From positions 4,126,501-4,190,500 of the forward strand of contig NZ_CP108494.1 in the NCBI RefSeq assembly GCF_041435435.1: 64,000 nucleotides of DNA, read 5' to 3'. This document shows, piece after piece, positions 34,536 to 42,665 of the stretch; positions within the stretch are counted from its first letter, which is position 1; each line of letters opens with the position of its first letter. The DNA is from Streptomyces sp. NBC_01241. GTDB lineage: Bacteria > Actinomycetota > Actinomycetes > Streptomycetales > Streptomycetaceae. A model generated the notes under the pieces. It was given only the letters and a program-made list of their open reading frames with translations. It was not told the origin of the DNA and did not search any database. The translations under genes and the position numbers were made by a program.

Positions 34536-34600
34536 GGGGCACCTGTACCCGCGGGCGATCGGTTCGACGCCCGCCCCCAGGCCGGTCGCCCGCGCCCGGA

Positions 34601-35224
34601 TCACACGAGGAGGAACGCGCCCGCCGTCGCGGCCCCCAGCGACGCACCGGCGACCGTCTGCGCCACCGAGTGGTACCCGAGCGCGACCCGCGACCAGCAC
34701 ACCGCGACCGTCATCGCGTACGCGAGCAGCCACCACGGCGAGTGGACCGCGGCGGACAGCGCGACGACGGCCGAGGCGACCGCGGCGTCCACCGAGATCT
34801 TCCAGACCGTGTTGACGGCCAGGAGGATCACGGTCATCGCCCAGAGGGCGAGCATCGCCACGAGGATGCCGGTGGGGGCGCGGCCCAGGACCATCACCAG
34901 CGAACCGGCGCCGATGGAGCCGAGGATGACGAAGAAGATCGGGGCCCGCTTGGTGCGGTCGACGACATGGCGGTCGCCCCAGGTGCCGCGCCCGCGCTCC
35001 CATTCGATGTAGCCGGCGGGGACGAGTCCGGCACACAGGGCGCCGAGGAATCCCCAGAGGAGACCGGTCCAGTGACCGGCGGCGGCCAGACCGATGCCGA
35101 GCATGCCGACCAGCAGGACGTTGCGGGGCTGGAATATGTCGGTGACGGTGCGCGCGGTGCCGATGCGCGGCGACACGGGGGCGTCGGCGCTCTCGGCGGT
35201 GTCGGCAGTGCCGGTGGTGGTCAT
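34601..35224 (-). CDS. PAP2-like membrane protein
   Basis: A 207-residue protein with five or six membrane segments. The C-terminus WKISVDAAVASAVVALSAAV, WSRVALGYHSVAQTVAGASLGA resembles the end of PAP2 phosphatases (the SRVxxGxHxxxQVxAG motif), though the first phosphatase motif (KxxxxxxRP) is degenerate (DRTKRAP). It may hydrolyse a lipid phosphate or have lost activity. Its ATG overlaps the preceding gene's TGA (ATGA), so it is the last gene of a four-gene operon. Confidence 0.7.
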   Translation of the reverse strand: MTTTGTADTAESADAPVSPRIGTARTVTDIFQPRNVLLVGMLGIGLAAAGHWTGLLWGFLGALCAGLVPAGYIEWERGRGTWGDRHVVDRTKRAPIFFVILGSIGAGSLVMVLGRAPTGILVAMLALWAMTVILLAVNTVWKISVDAAVASAVVALSAAVHSPWWLLAYAMTVAVCWSRVALGYHSVAQTVAGASLGAATAGAFLLV

Positions 35225-36519
35225 GCGGTCTCCTCCAGGGAGGGCGTGGGGGGCGTCCCGGTGGCGTCGGCGGTCGCCGCGGCCCCGGCGTGTTCCAGTA
35301 CGCGCAGGGCCCGGTCCTCCGTGACCGTCCGGTAGGCGGCGGCCACCCGTACCAGCCAGGCCACCTCGCCGTCCTGGTCGGTGGCGTGCTGGGTCCCGAC
35401 CGTGGCGGCGGTCGTGGCGGGCGCTCCGGCGTTCCTGGCCCGCAGCGCCGCCTTGATCCAGTACGCGTCGGCGAGCGGTCCGGCCTTCTCGCGGTCGGGG
35501 GTGCCCGCCGCGGCGGCGGCCTCGGCGGCCGGGAGCAGCGTGTCGGGGACGTAGTGGCGCAGTTTCTCGACGGCGTCGGCGATGTCCGCGACCCAGCGGT
35601 CGACGCGCAGGTCCGCGGGGGTGCCGAAGCGGGTCAGTTCGCGGGCCAGCGAGGCCGGGGGGTCGAAGGGCTGGTCGGGGAAGGCCGTCATCAACTCGCG
35701 CCAGAGGCCGTGCAGTTTGGCCTGGGCCCGCCACAGCTTCGCCCGGCGCTGCCCCTTGCCGAGGGCGGGGATGGACGCGCCCACCGCGAAGAAGGCGAAC
35801 AGCACCACCTGCGCGGCCTCGGTGACCTCGTCGAACCGGAGGGCGAAGGACTCGCTCGGGGTGTCGACGACGCTGACCCACAGGAACAGGGTCCGGCTGA
35901 CGGTGTATCCGACCCCGATGAACATGGCGAAGGTCATCATTCCGAGGCCCACGCGCAGATGGCGCGTCCCGGCACCGGCGGTGGCCAGCGCCCACTGGTA
36001 CGCGCAGACGGCCGACGCGGCACCCAGGTAGAGATAGAACACGCTCATGTACAGCGTGGCGCCCCACTGTCCCGCGTGGTCGGCGACGAAGCGGTCCGAG
36101 GGCACGGACCGGTCGACGACGGTGAAGAACAGCACCGTCAGCAGGATCAGCGTGGCGATCGACGCCTTGGCCGCGACCTGCTGGATGGCGCGGGCGAACC
36201 GTACGTGCCGCGGGACGGTCCCGGCGTCGGGGTACCGGCCGTAGATCGCGACGATGTAGCTGAGGATCGCCAGGATCGCGATCGTCGCCGTGTAGTGCTT
36301 GATCAGGACGGCGAGGTCGGTGACGGCGCTGTCGTTGAGCGCGATACGCACGGCCCGGGTCTTGGTCCACAGGGCGGCGGCGAAGCCCGCGTAGCAGCCC
36401 CACAGGGCCCGGCGGCGCTTGTCTTCTTCGTCGCCCCACAGCGCGGCCGGCATGCGCCAGAGGGCGACGGCCGTCATCAGGGCCGCTACGAGATAGCCGG
36501 CGAGGTCGAGCGGGGTCAC
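35221..36519 (-). CDS. MAB_1171c-family membrane protein
   Basis: A 432-residue protein with about seven membrane segments in the first 240 residues (DLAGYLVAALMTAVALW, YTATIAILAILSYIVAIYG, ASIATLILLTVLFFTVV, etc.) and a ~190-residue cytosolic helical tail ending in low-complexity sequence. It matches the actinobacterial MAB_1171c family, labelled a putative transporter, though a seven-helix sensor is equally possible. It lies 39 bases after the metallopeptidase gene and overlaps the next. Confidence 0.75.
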   Translation of the reverse strand: MTPLDLAGYLVAALMTAVALWRMPAALWGDEEDKRRRALWGCYAGFAAALWTKTRAVRIALNDSAVTDLAVLIKHYTATIAILAILSYIVAIYGRYPDAGTVPRHVRFARAIQQVAAKASIATLILLTVLFFTVVDRSVPSDRFVADHAGQWGATLYMSVFYLYLGAASAVCAYQWALATAGAGTRHLRVGLGMMTFAMFIGVGYTVSRTLFLWVSVVDTPSESFALRFDEVTEAAQVVLFAFFAVGASIPALGKGQRRAKLWRAQAKLHGLWRELMTAFPDQPFDPPASLARELTRFGTPADLRVDRWVADIADAVEKLRHYVPDTLLPAAEAAAAAGTPDREKAGPLADAYWIKAALRARNAGAPATTAATVGTQHATDQDGEVAWLVRVAAAYRTVTEDRALRVLEHAGAAATADATGTPPTPSLEETA

Positions 36520-36558
36520 GGCGGAATCCTCGGGGTGGGAAGTGGGGGAGCTGCGGTG

Positions 36559-37179
36559 TCAGGCGCGGCGGAACAGGCCGCGGCGGCGGCTGGCGACGGG
36601 GCGGGAGAGGGAGTTGGCCAGCCGCCCCACCATGTCGTCGCTCGTGACGTCCCTGGCCATCCGGGGAATGAGCGACGCGCCGAACTCTGCCATGCGTTCG
36701 TCGTGGGTGTCGTACTGCGCGCGGGCCTGTACGCTGCCGTTCCCCGCCACGATCGCGTCGGCGATCGAGGCGGCCACCGGCGGCGCGCCGGTGCCGGTGG
36801 GCCGCGGCGAGGGGTCGGTTCCCAGGACCCGGCTGATCAGCGAGGTGTCGAAGACCGGCAGCAGCCGCCGCAGCTGTTCCGGGTCGAGCGAGGTGCCGTG
36901 GTCGAACCATTCGTGGCACAGCTCGTGCAGGATGACGTGCTGGGTCTGGTACGCGGTCGGCCGGCGCCGGTAGAGCACGAAGCTGGTCCCGCCGGTCTTC
37001 AGCCGCAGACCGCAGGCGGCGTTGACGCGCGCCAGCCGGTCGGGCATCTCGTGCAGCACGATGGTGCGGCCACGGGCCGCCTCCATGTTCGCCACCAGTG
37101 CGTCGACGGAGAAGGGTGCGGGGATGGGCAGGTCGGCCAGCCCGGCCTCGCACTCCTTCCGTAGTTCGCGCAGGGACAT
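36559..37179 (-). CDS. ImmA/IrrE-like metallopeptidase
   Basis: A 206-residue cytosolic protein with the zinc motif HELCHEWFDH in VILHELCHEWFDHGT (~residues 82-95), preceded by TIVLHEMPDRLARVNAACGL as in toxin-component ImmA/IrrE proteins. Members cleave or sense a partner repressor. Here the gene is six bases after an XRE-type regulator, implying a protease-repressor pair. No signal peptide is seen. Confidence 0.83.
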   Translation of the reverse strand: MSLRELRKECEAGLADLPIPAPFSVDALVANMEAARGRTIVLHEMPDRLARVNAACGLRLKTGGTSFVLYRRRPTAYQTQHVILHELCHEWFDHGTSLDPEQLRRLLPVFDTSLISRVLGTDPSPRPTGTGAPPVAASIADAIVAGNGSVQARAQYDTHDERMAEFGASLIPRMARDVTSDDMVGRLANSLSRPVASRRRGLFRRA

Positions 37180-37185
37180 GCAGAC

Positions 37186-37626
37186 CTACTTCTCCGGCGC
37201 GCCGTGCGCGGCGTCGCCGCCGCCCGTGTCCTGCCGGTCTCTGGCGTCCTCCAGCAGGGAGAGCGCGAACTGCAGCAGCTCCGGCGGGAGTCCGTCCGCG
37301 TCGACGCCGCGCCCGGCCAGTCCGCTGATCTCCCCCGTACGCCGCTTGGCGAGGAACTGCAGACCGGCGACGACGTCGTCGACGACCTCCGACTCCTCCT
37401 TGAAGAACCGCCAGTCGACGCCGAAGCCCAGGCCGAGCGCCTTGAGGATGTCCTCGGACGGCTGGGTGACCTTTCCGGCCAGGATGTTGGAGAAGTAGCT
37501 GTGCGAGAGGGAGCTGCCGCGCTCCTTGACGAGATCGGCGAAGACCCGCCCCGAGATCTTCTGACCGGGGAACGTCTTCTCCACCATGTACTCGACCTTC
37601 TGCTGCAACGTCCGCAGCTCCGGCAT
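37186..37626 (-). CDS. XRE-like helix-turn-helix regulator
   Basis: A 146-residue protein. The helix-turn-helix is at ~5-75: LRTLQQKVEYMVEKTFPG, then SGRVFADLVKERGSSLSHSY and FSNILAGKVTQPSEDILKALGLGFGV. A C-terminal helical domain follows. ATG 37626 has GAGGAA five bases upstream; ATG 37647 (153 residues, GGGGGG upstream) is a close alternative. First gene of the ImmA-like, membrane protein, PAP2 operon, which it probably controls. Confidence 0.8.
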   Translation of the reverse strand: MPELRTLQQKVEYMVEKTFPGQKISGRVFADLVKERGSSLSHSYFSNILAGKVTQPSEDILKALGLGFGVDWRFFKEESEVVDDVVAGLQFLAKRRTGEISGLAGRGVDADGLPPELLQFALSLLEDARDRQDTGGGDAAHGAPEK

Positions 37627-37850
37627 GCGTTCCTCGCCGCTGCCCATCCGGCCCCCCACGCATCCGTCCCCGTCCGACCGGTGCCGCACGGTCCTCGATT
37701 CCGTCAACGGGGTCGTACTGTAACGAACCCAGCCACGGCGTTATCGGCGCGGGAGGCGGAATCCTGGGGCGAACCAGGAGGCGGCGCGCGAGGCCGTACG
37801 GGAGTGGGCTTGCGTAAATACTCTAAGTCACTGTTAACTCGAAAAAACAT

Positions 37851-37961
37851 GGGCAGGGGGCCACGAGGGGAGTCCCCTGCCCACGAAGTAGGCCCGAATA
37901 AAAGGGACATGCGCCACACATTGGTGTAGCCCTTCACGACGGGGGATGCGTGAAGGGCTAC
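37851..37961. terminator. Two strong hairpins in an A+T-richer intergenic region
   Basis: Hairpin 1: arms 37851-37859 and 37874-37882 (9 bp). Hairpin 2: arms 37926-37938 and 37949-37961 (13 bp, 10-base loop). They lie in the 507-base gap between the XRE-like gene (37626) and the SDR gene (ends 38134), both on the minus strand. They may terminate SDR-gene transcription or form a small RNA. A 26-codon frame (37849-37929) spans hairpin 1 but has poor codon use. Confidence 0.6.
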
Positions 37962-38133
37962 CCACTCATTATGGCTGCTGGTCAGGTCGGCATCAACTGA
38001 CCGCACAGTCAGTGGGACGACGGGGTTGAAGAAATCCGGAAGTTCCGGACGGGCGGAGCGCGTTCGGCGATCCGGACGGCCCCGGGCCGCCGACCGTGCG
38101 CCGGCAGTTCGGGTCCTTCCTCTCCCTCGTCCG

Positions 38134-38901
38134 CTACCGCCCGCCCGCGACCCGCAGCACCGCCCCCGTCACGTAGGACGCCTCGCGCGACAGCAGCCAC
38201 GCGACGGCGGCCGCGATCTCCGGGGCCGCTCCCGGGCGGCGGAGCGGGATGCCGGACGCGGCCGCGGTCGCACGGCCGGGGTCGCCCGCGGTGGCGTGCA
38301 TGTCGGTGTCGATCATCCCGGGGGCGACCGCGTTGACCCGGATGCCGTCGGGCCCCAGTTCCTTGGAGAGCCCGATCGTCAGGGCATCCACCGCCGCCTT
38401 CGTGGCGGCGTAGTGGACGAAGTCCCCGGGGCTGCCGAGGGTGGCCGCGGCCGAGGAGACATTGACGATCGCGCCGGAGCCGTTGGCCGTCATGTCCTTC
38501 GCGGCCCGGCGGCAGCACAGCAGACAGCCGAGGAGATTCACGTCGAGGACCCGGCGCAGCGTCTCGGTGGACGTGTCGGCGAGCCGGCCGAGCGGGCCCG
38601 TCACCCCCGCGTTGTTGACCAGTCCGGTGACGGGGCCGAGCTGTACGGCCGCGGTGTCGAAGAGCCGTTCCACATCGGCCTCCACGGCGGTGTCCACCCG
38701 CACCGTGACACAGCGCGCCCCCGCGGCCCGCACCGCCGCCGCGGTCCGCTCGGCGGCCTCGGCGTCGTGCACGAAGCCCAGGGCGAGGTCGTGGCCTTCG
38801 GACGCCAGCCGGACACAGGTGGCGGCGCCGATGCCGCGACTGCCGCCGGTGACGACGGTGACGGGGCGCGATGGCGAGGGAGCGGTGTTGCCGACTGCCA
38901 C
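38134..38901 (-). CDS. Short-chain dehydrogenase/reductase (SDR)
   Basis: A 255-residue classical SDR. The cofactor site is TGGSRGIGAATCVRLA, with the NNAG motif in LVNNAGVTGPLG. The catalytic triad is Ser in VNVSSAAATLG and Tyr/Lys in HYAATKAAVDAL; ARG in the cofactor loop favours NADP(H). The ending NAVAPGMIDTDM and SYVTGAVLRVAGG is typical of FabG-like enzymes. GTG 38901 has GAGAGG upstream; the frame to 38943 adds an unconserved basic leader. Substrate unknown; transcribed alone. Confidence 0.9.
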   Translation of the reverse strand: MAVGNTAPSPSRPVTVVTGGSRGIGAATCVRLASEGHDLALGFVHDAEAAERTAAAVRAAGARCVTVRVDTAVEADVERLFDTAAVQLGPVTGLVNNAGVTGPLGRLADTSTETLRRVLDVNLLGCLLCCRRAAKDMTANGSGAIVNVSSAAATLGSPGDFVHYAATKAAVDALTIGLSKELGPDGIRVNAVAPGMIDTDMHATAGDPGRATAAASGIPLRRPGAAPEIAAAVAWLLSREASYVTGAVLRVAGGR

Positions 38902-39416
38902 GGGAGGAACCTCTCGCTCTCGGGTCGGGTGTGCACGTCGCATCGTACGGAGAACGCCTGCCGTTGGAGTGGCACCCGGCGGACCACGGGCGTGGTGTGC
39001 GACGGGGCGGTGCGTCCGAGCCTAGGGTCGGCGGCTGACGGACCGCTGCCGGCGTGGAACGGGTTGAATCGCCCGGGACCGGTGGCGGTTCCTCCCCAAC
39101 GGCGTTCCCCTGCCACCGCCTCGCATCGCGGCGGCAGGGGACGCCGACCGACTCCCCCGTCGGACAGACCCTGGGTCCGCCACCCGTACGGCCCGGGTCC
39201 GGGGGGCGTGCACGGCGTTCGTGGTGTGGCTGTTCGCCCGCGGTGTCTGTCGGCCCCGGGCCCGGACGGGCCCCGGAAGCGGCGCCCCTGCCGCGCCCTC
39301 ACCGCACTGACGGATGCCGGAGGAGAAGTGTGACGAGAGGCCCGGGCGGCGGATGCTAGGCTCGCGCGATCCTGCGCGAAGAACGACGCAAAAGCACCTT
39401 AAGCGGACATGGGGGA
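38902..39416. other. Intergenic region, no gene recognised
   Basis: This ~515-base gap between the divergent SDR and mannosyltransferase genes has no frame with convincing start, RBS and codon use. It contains a 9-bp hairpin (arms 39106-39114 and 39133-39141) with further inner pairing. A TAGGCT -10-like hexamer at 39357-39362, in front of the mannosyltransferase gene, lacks a well-spaced -35. Confidence 0.5.
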
Positions 39417-40160
39417 ATGGCCGTGGAGAAGACCTCACCGAAGACCGTGGTGGTCGTGCCCACCTACAACGAGCGGACGAACCTGCCTGTCCTCGTGGAC
39501 CTTCTGATGGATCTGGGCCTGCCCGGCCTGCACATTCTCGTGGTGGACGACAATTCGCCGGACGGTACGGGCGAGGTCGCGGACGAGCTCGTGGCCCGCA
39601 CCGCCGGGGTGGTCGGCGTGCTGCACCGCAAGGAGAAGGACGGGCTGGGGCGCGCCTACGTGGCGGGGATGACGCGTGCGCTCGCCGAGGGCGCGGACGT
39701 GGTGGTCCAGATGGACGCCGACCTCTCCCACCCGGCGTCCAGGCTCCCGGTCATGATCGAGACGCTGTTCGCCGAGGACGCCGCCGTGGTGATCGGCTCC
39801 CGCTACGTCGCGGGCGGTTCCCTCGCCACGGAGTGGCCCTGGCACCGCAAGGCGCTCTCCGCCTGGGCGAATTTCTATGTGAACGCGATCCTGCGGCTGG
39901 GGGTGAAGGACGCCACGGCGGGCTTCAAGGCCTGGCGGGCGTCGACGCTGAAGACGATCGATGTGCCCTCGGTCCGCAGCAACGGCTATTCCTTCCAGGT
40001 GGAGATGAACTACCGCACGGTCCAACGCCACTTGAGAATCGTCGAGGTACCGATCCGCTTCGAGGAGCGGGTCGAGGGCGAGTCGAAGCTCGGCCTGGGC
40101 GTGCAGATCGAGTCCGCCATCGCCCCGTGGAAGCTGCTCTTCGGCAGGAACAGCCGCTGA
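39417..40160 (+). CDS. Polyprenol monophosphomannose synthase
   Basis: A 247-residue GT2 glycosyltransferase of the dolichol-phosphate-mannose synthase type. It has VVVVPTYNERTNLPVL, VVDDNSPDGTGEV, QMDADLSHP (the DxD-type metal site) and KALSAWANFYVNAILRLGVKDATAGFKAWR. It transfers mannose from GDP-Man to polyprenyl phosphate for protein O-mannosylation or lipoglycan synthesis. It lacks the fused Lnt domain of mycobacterial Ppm1. ATG 39417 follows GGGGGA; the out-of-frame ATG at 39408 is not the start. Confidence 0.9.
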   Translation: MAVEKTSPKTVVVVPTYNERTNLPVLVDLLMDLGLPGLHILVVDDNSPDGTGEVADELVARTAGVVGVLHRKEKDGLGRAYVAGMTRALAEGADVVVQMDADLSHPASRLPVMIETLFAEDAAVVIGSRYVAGGSLATEWPWHRKALSAWANFYVNAILRLGVKDATAGFKAWRASTLKTIDVPSVRSNGYSFQVEMNYRTVQRHLRIVEVPIRFEERVEGESKLGLGVQIESAIAPWKLLFGRNSR

Positions 40161-40184
40161 ACGAACGAGAGTTATCCCCGTTCC

Positions 40185-40847
40185 TCAGTCGGTGCCCGGC
40201 GTCACATGTCCGCGATGCCGGGCCTGCGCCAGCAGGGAGATGACCTCCGCGTCGGAGGTCTGCCCGAAGTCCCGGTACCACTCGCCGACGGCGTAGAACA
40301 GGCGCGGCATGAACAGACATACCACGTCGTCCGCGCTCTCCCGCAGCCGGACGACCGCGTCCGGCGGCGCCACCGGTACGGCTGCCACGATGCGTGCCGG
40401 GTGCTGTGCCCGTACCACTCGGCAGGCGGCCTCGGCCGTGGCGCCGGTCGCGATGCCGTCGTCCACGACGATCACGGTCCGGCCCTCGACCGGCGTCCGC
40501 GGCCTGCCCGCGCGGTACGCCTGCGCGCGCCGTGCGAGTTCCGCCGCCTCGACGCGTTCGATCGCCGCGAGATCCTGCTTCCCGACCCGGATATGGCTGA
40601 CGACGTCCTCGTTGAGGACGCGTACGCCGCCCTCGCCGATGGCCCCGAAGGCCACCTCCTCGTGGTGCGGCACACCGAGTTTTCGGACCACGATCACATC
40701 GAGCTCGGCACCGAGTGTCTGCGCCACCTGGAAGGCCACCGGGACTCCGCCGCGGGGCAGGCCCAGCACCACGGGGCTCTCCCGCTCCAGCTCCCGGAGC
40801 GCCTCGGCCAGCTGCTGTCCCGCGTCCGTACGGTCGGCGAACAGCAC
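40185..40847 (-). CDS. Phosphoribosyltransferase-domain protein
   Basis: A 220-residue type I PRTase-fold protein. LPRGGVPVAFQVAQTLGAELDVIVVRKLG and HHEEVAFGAIGEGG precede the PRPP-binding loop VIVVDDGIATGAT (~residues 123-135). These belong to a group often fused or linked to hydrolases. The substrate base is unknown. The start is GTG 40847 with a weak RBS. Convergent with the mannosyltransferase gene (24-base gap). Confidence 0.87.
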   Translation of the reverse strand: MLFADRTDAGQQLAEALRELERESPVVLGLPRGGVPVAFQVAQTLGAELDVIVVRKLGVPHHEEVAFGAIGEGGVRVLNEDVVSHIRVGKQDLAAIERVEAAELARRAQAYRAGRPRTPVEGRTVIVVDDGIATGATAEAACRVVRAQHPARIVAAVPVAPPDAVVRLRESADDVVCLFMPRLFYAVGEWYRDFGQTSDAEVISLLAQARHRGHVTPGTD

Positions 40848-40980
40848 GGCGGTTCACCCCCAACCAGGGGAGAGAGGGACGGCACGGGTACGTGCACGAG
40901 TAGGTGGGTGTCCCCTTCGCTTCCCTTCTTCGAAACAACCCCAAGTGCGGCGGGCGCGCAACTCGGGCAGGGTCGGTCAC

Positions 40981-41790
40981 ATGGAAGGAATCGGAGCGGT
41001 CCTGATCGACATCGACGGTGTTCTCACGGTGTCCTGGAAGGCGCTGCCGGGCACCGTGGCAGCCATGGGGCGGCTGCGCGAGGCGGGGCTCCCGCTGGCC
41101 CTGGTCACGAACACCACCTCCCGCACCCGCGCCACGATCGCCGGGAAACTGGCCGCCGAGGGTTTCCCCGTCTCGGCCGACGACATCCTCACCGCCCCCG
41201 CCGTCACCGCCGCCCACCTGCGAGAACACCACCCCGGCGCCCGCTGCCTGCTGATCAACACGGGTGACATCCGGGACGACCTGACGGGCGTGACACTCGT
41301 CGACGAGGACGAATGCGGTCCGGGTCACGGCGCCGAGCCGGACGTCGTCGTCCTCGGCGGGGCCGGGGACGCCTTCACCTACGCGGCGCTCAACCGCGCC
41401 TTCCGCCATGTTCGACGCGGTGCCCGGCTCGTCGCCATGCACCGCAACCTGTACTGGCGCACGGCCACCGGCCTCGACCTCGACACCGGGGCCTTCCTCC
41501 TGGGGCTGGAGCGGGCCGCCGGCGTCGAGGCGGAGATCACCGGCAAACCCGCGGGGTCGTTCTTCACCGCCGCCCTGGCCCACCTCGGCGCCACTGCGGC
41601 CCGGGCCCTGCTGGTCGGCGACGACATCGAGACCGATGTCCTGGCGGCCCAGCACGCCGGGCTCACCGGCGTGCTCGTGAGAACCGGCAAGTACCTCCCC
41701 GAGACCCACCGGGCGGCCACCGGCACCCCGGACCACGTGATCGACTCCTTCGCCGATCTGCCGGCCCTGCTGGAGCGGCTGGGGGCGTGA
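40981..41790 (+). CDS. HAD superfamily IIA hydrolase (TIGR01458-like)
   Basis: A 269-residue HAD phosphatase. Motif I is LIDIDGVLTVSW (nucleophile Asp), motif II VTNTTSRTRATI, and motif IV LLVGDDIETDVLAAQHAGLTGVLV, with a class IIA cap between II and III. It resembles LHPP/NagD-type phosphatases; substrate unknown. The start ATG 40981 gives the complete motif I at the N-terminus; AGGG lies upstream. Confidence 0.9.
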   Translation: MEGIGAVLIDIDGVLTVSWKALPGTVAAMGRLREAGLPLALVTNTTSRTRATIAGKLAAEGFPVSADDILTAPAVTAAHLREHHPGARCLLINTGDIRDDLTGVTLVDEDECGPGHGAEPDVVVLGGAGDAFTYAALNRAFRHVRRGARLVAMHRNLYWRTATGLDLDTGAFLLGLERAAGVEAEITGKPAGSFFTAALAHLGATAARALLVGDDIETDVLAAQHAGLTGVLVRTGKYLPETHRAATGTPDHVIDSFADLPALLERLGA

Positions 41791-41836
41791 CGGCCGGGGC
41801 GGCGCCCACCCCTCACGCGCCCCGCACCCCGCCCGT

Positions 41837-42619
41837 TCACGCGTCCCGCAGCCGGAACACCGCCACCCCCGCCTGCAGCGCCGCTCCCGCCCAGGCAGTG
41901 AGGACGCCGAGGCCCGGCCAGGGGGCGATCGGCAGGATGTCCAGGTTCCGGGTGGCCTGGACCGCCAGGCCCGCCGACGAGGGGGCGAGCTCCTGCAGGC
42001 GTTCCCGCCAGGTCTCGTCGGCGACCATCAGCGCCACCACGGGAAAGGCGTACAGCAGGCCGAGCACGGCCGTGATCGCGCCGGCCGTGTCCCGTACAGC
42101 CGTCGCCGTTCCCAGGGAGAGGAGGGCGATGAGCCCCAGGTAGAGCACCGAGCCCGCGGCGGCACGCAGGGTCGGGGGCTCGGTGAGGGAGAGTGCGGCC
42201 GTGCCGAAGCCGTTGCCGGGAAGGAGGAGGCGGCCGGCCAGCAGTGAGCCGAGGACCGCGAGTGTGCCCGCCGCCACGACGGCCCCGGTGACGACGGTCG
42301 CTTTCGCGGCGAGAACCCGGACGCGGCCGGGCACCGCCGCCAGCGTGACGCGGATGGTGCCCGTGCCGTACTCGCTGCTCATCGCCAGCACCGCGAGAAC
42401 GGCGACCGCCGCCTGGCCGAGCCAGACACCGGTCAGGCAGAGCTTGACGGTGTCCTCGTGGCACTCGGCCGGGGACGGGCACTGGCCGGTGGCCGCGGCG
42501 CCGAGCGCCACCGTGAGTGCGACGACGGCGAGCAGCAGCCACTGCGGCTGCCGGCATCCCTCGCGCAAGGGATGGCGGGGACGACCGGTGAGGGGGACGC
42601 CAAGGGGCGCCGACGCCAT
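41837..42619 (-). CDS. ABC-2-type permease-like membrane protein
   Basis: A 260-residue protein with about six hydrophobic segments (LLLAVVALTVALGAAATG, LGQAAVAVLAVLAMSSEYGTGTIRVTL, VVTGAVVAAGTLAVLGSLLAG, LYLGLIALLSLGTATAV...). The SSEYGTGTIRVTLAAVPGRVRVLAAK segment is typical of ABC-2 permeases, whose ATPase partner is usually adjacent; none is seen here. ATG 42619 is chosen without a clear RBS; in-frame ATGs further upstream overlap the divergent kinase's likely start. Confidence 0.7.
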   Translation of the reverse strand: MASAPLGVPLTGRPRHPLREGCRQPQWLLLAVVALTVALGAAATGQCPSPAECHEDTVKLCLTGVWLGQAAVAVLAVLAMSSEYGTGTIRVTLAAVPGRVRVLAAKATVVTGAVVAAGTLAVLGSLLAGRLLLPGNGFGTAALSLTEPPTLRAAAGSVLYLGLIALLSLGTATAVRDTAGAITAVLGLLYAFPVVALMVADETWRERLQELAPSSAGLAVQATRNLDILPIAPWPGLGVLTAWAGAALQAGVAVFRLRDA

Positions 42620-42665
42620 GACAATGGCGTGTATGAGCGATGGCGCGTGCATGAGCGAAGGAATC

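Noticed and set aside
34240..34647. Arg-rich minus-strand frame across the GNAT N-half
   Set aside because: It is a shadow of the acetyltransferase frame starting at 34535.
37849..37929. 26-codon peptide gene over hairpin 1
   Set aside because: Codon use is unlike the rest of the window and there is no RBS, so it is more likely chance within an RNA structure.
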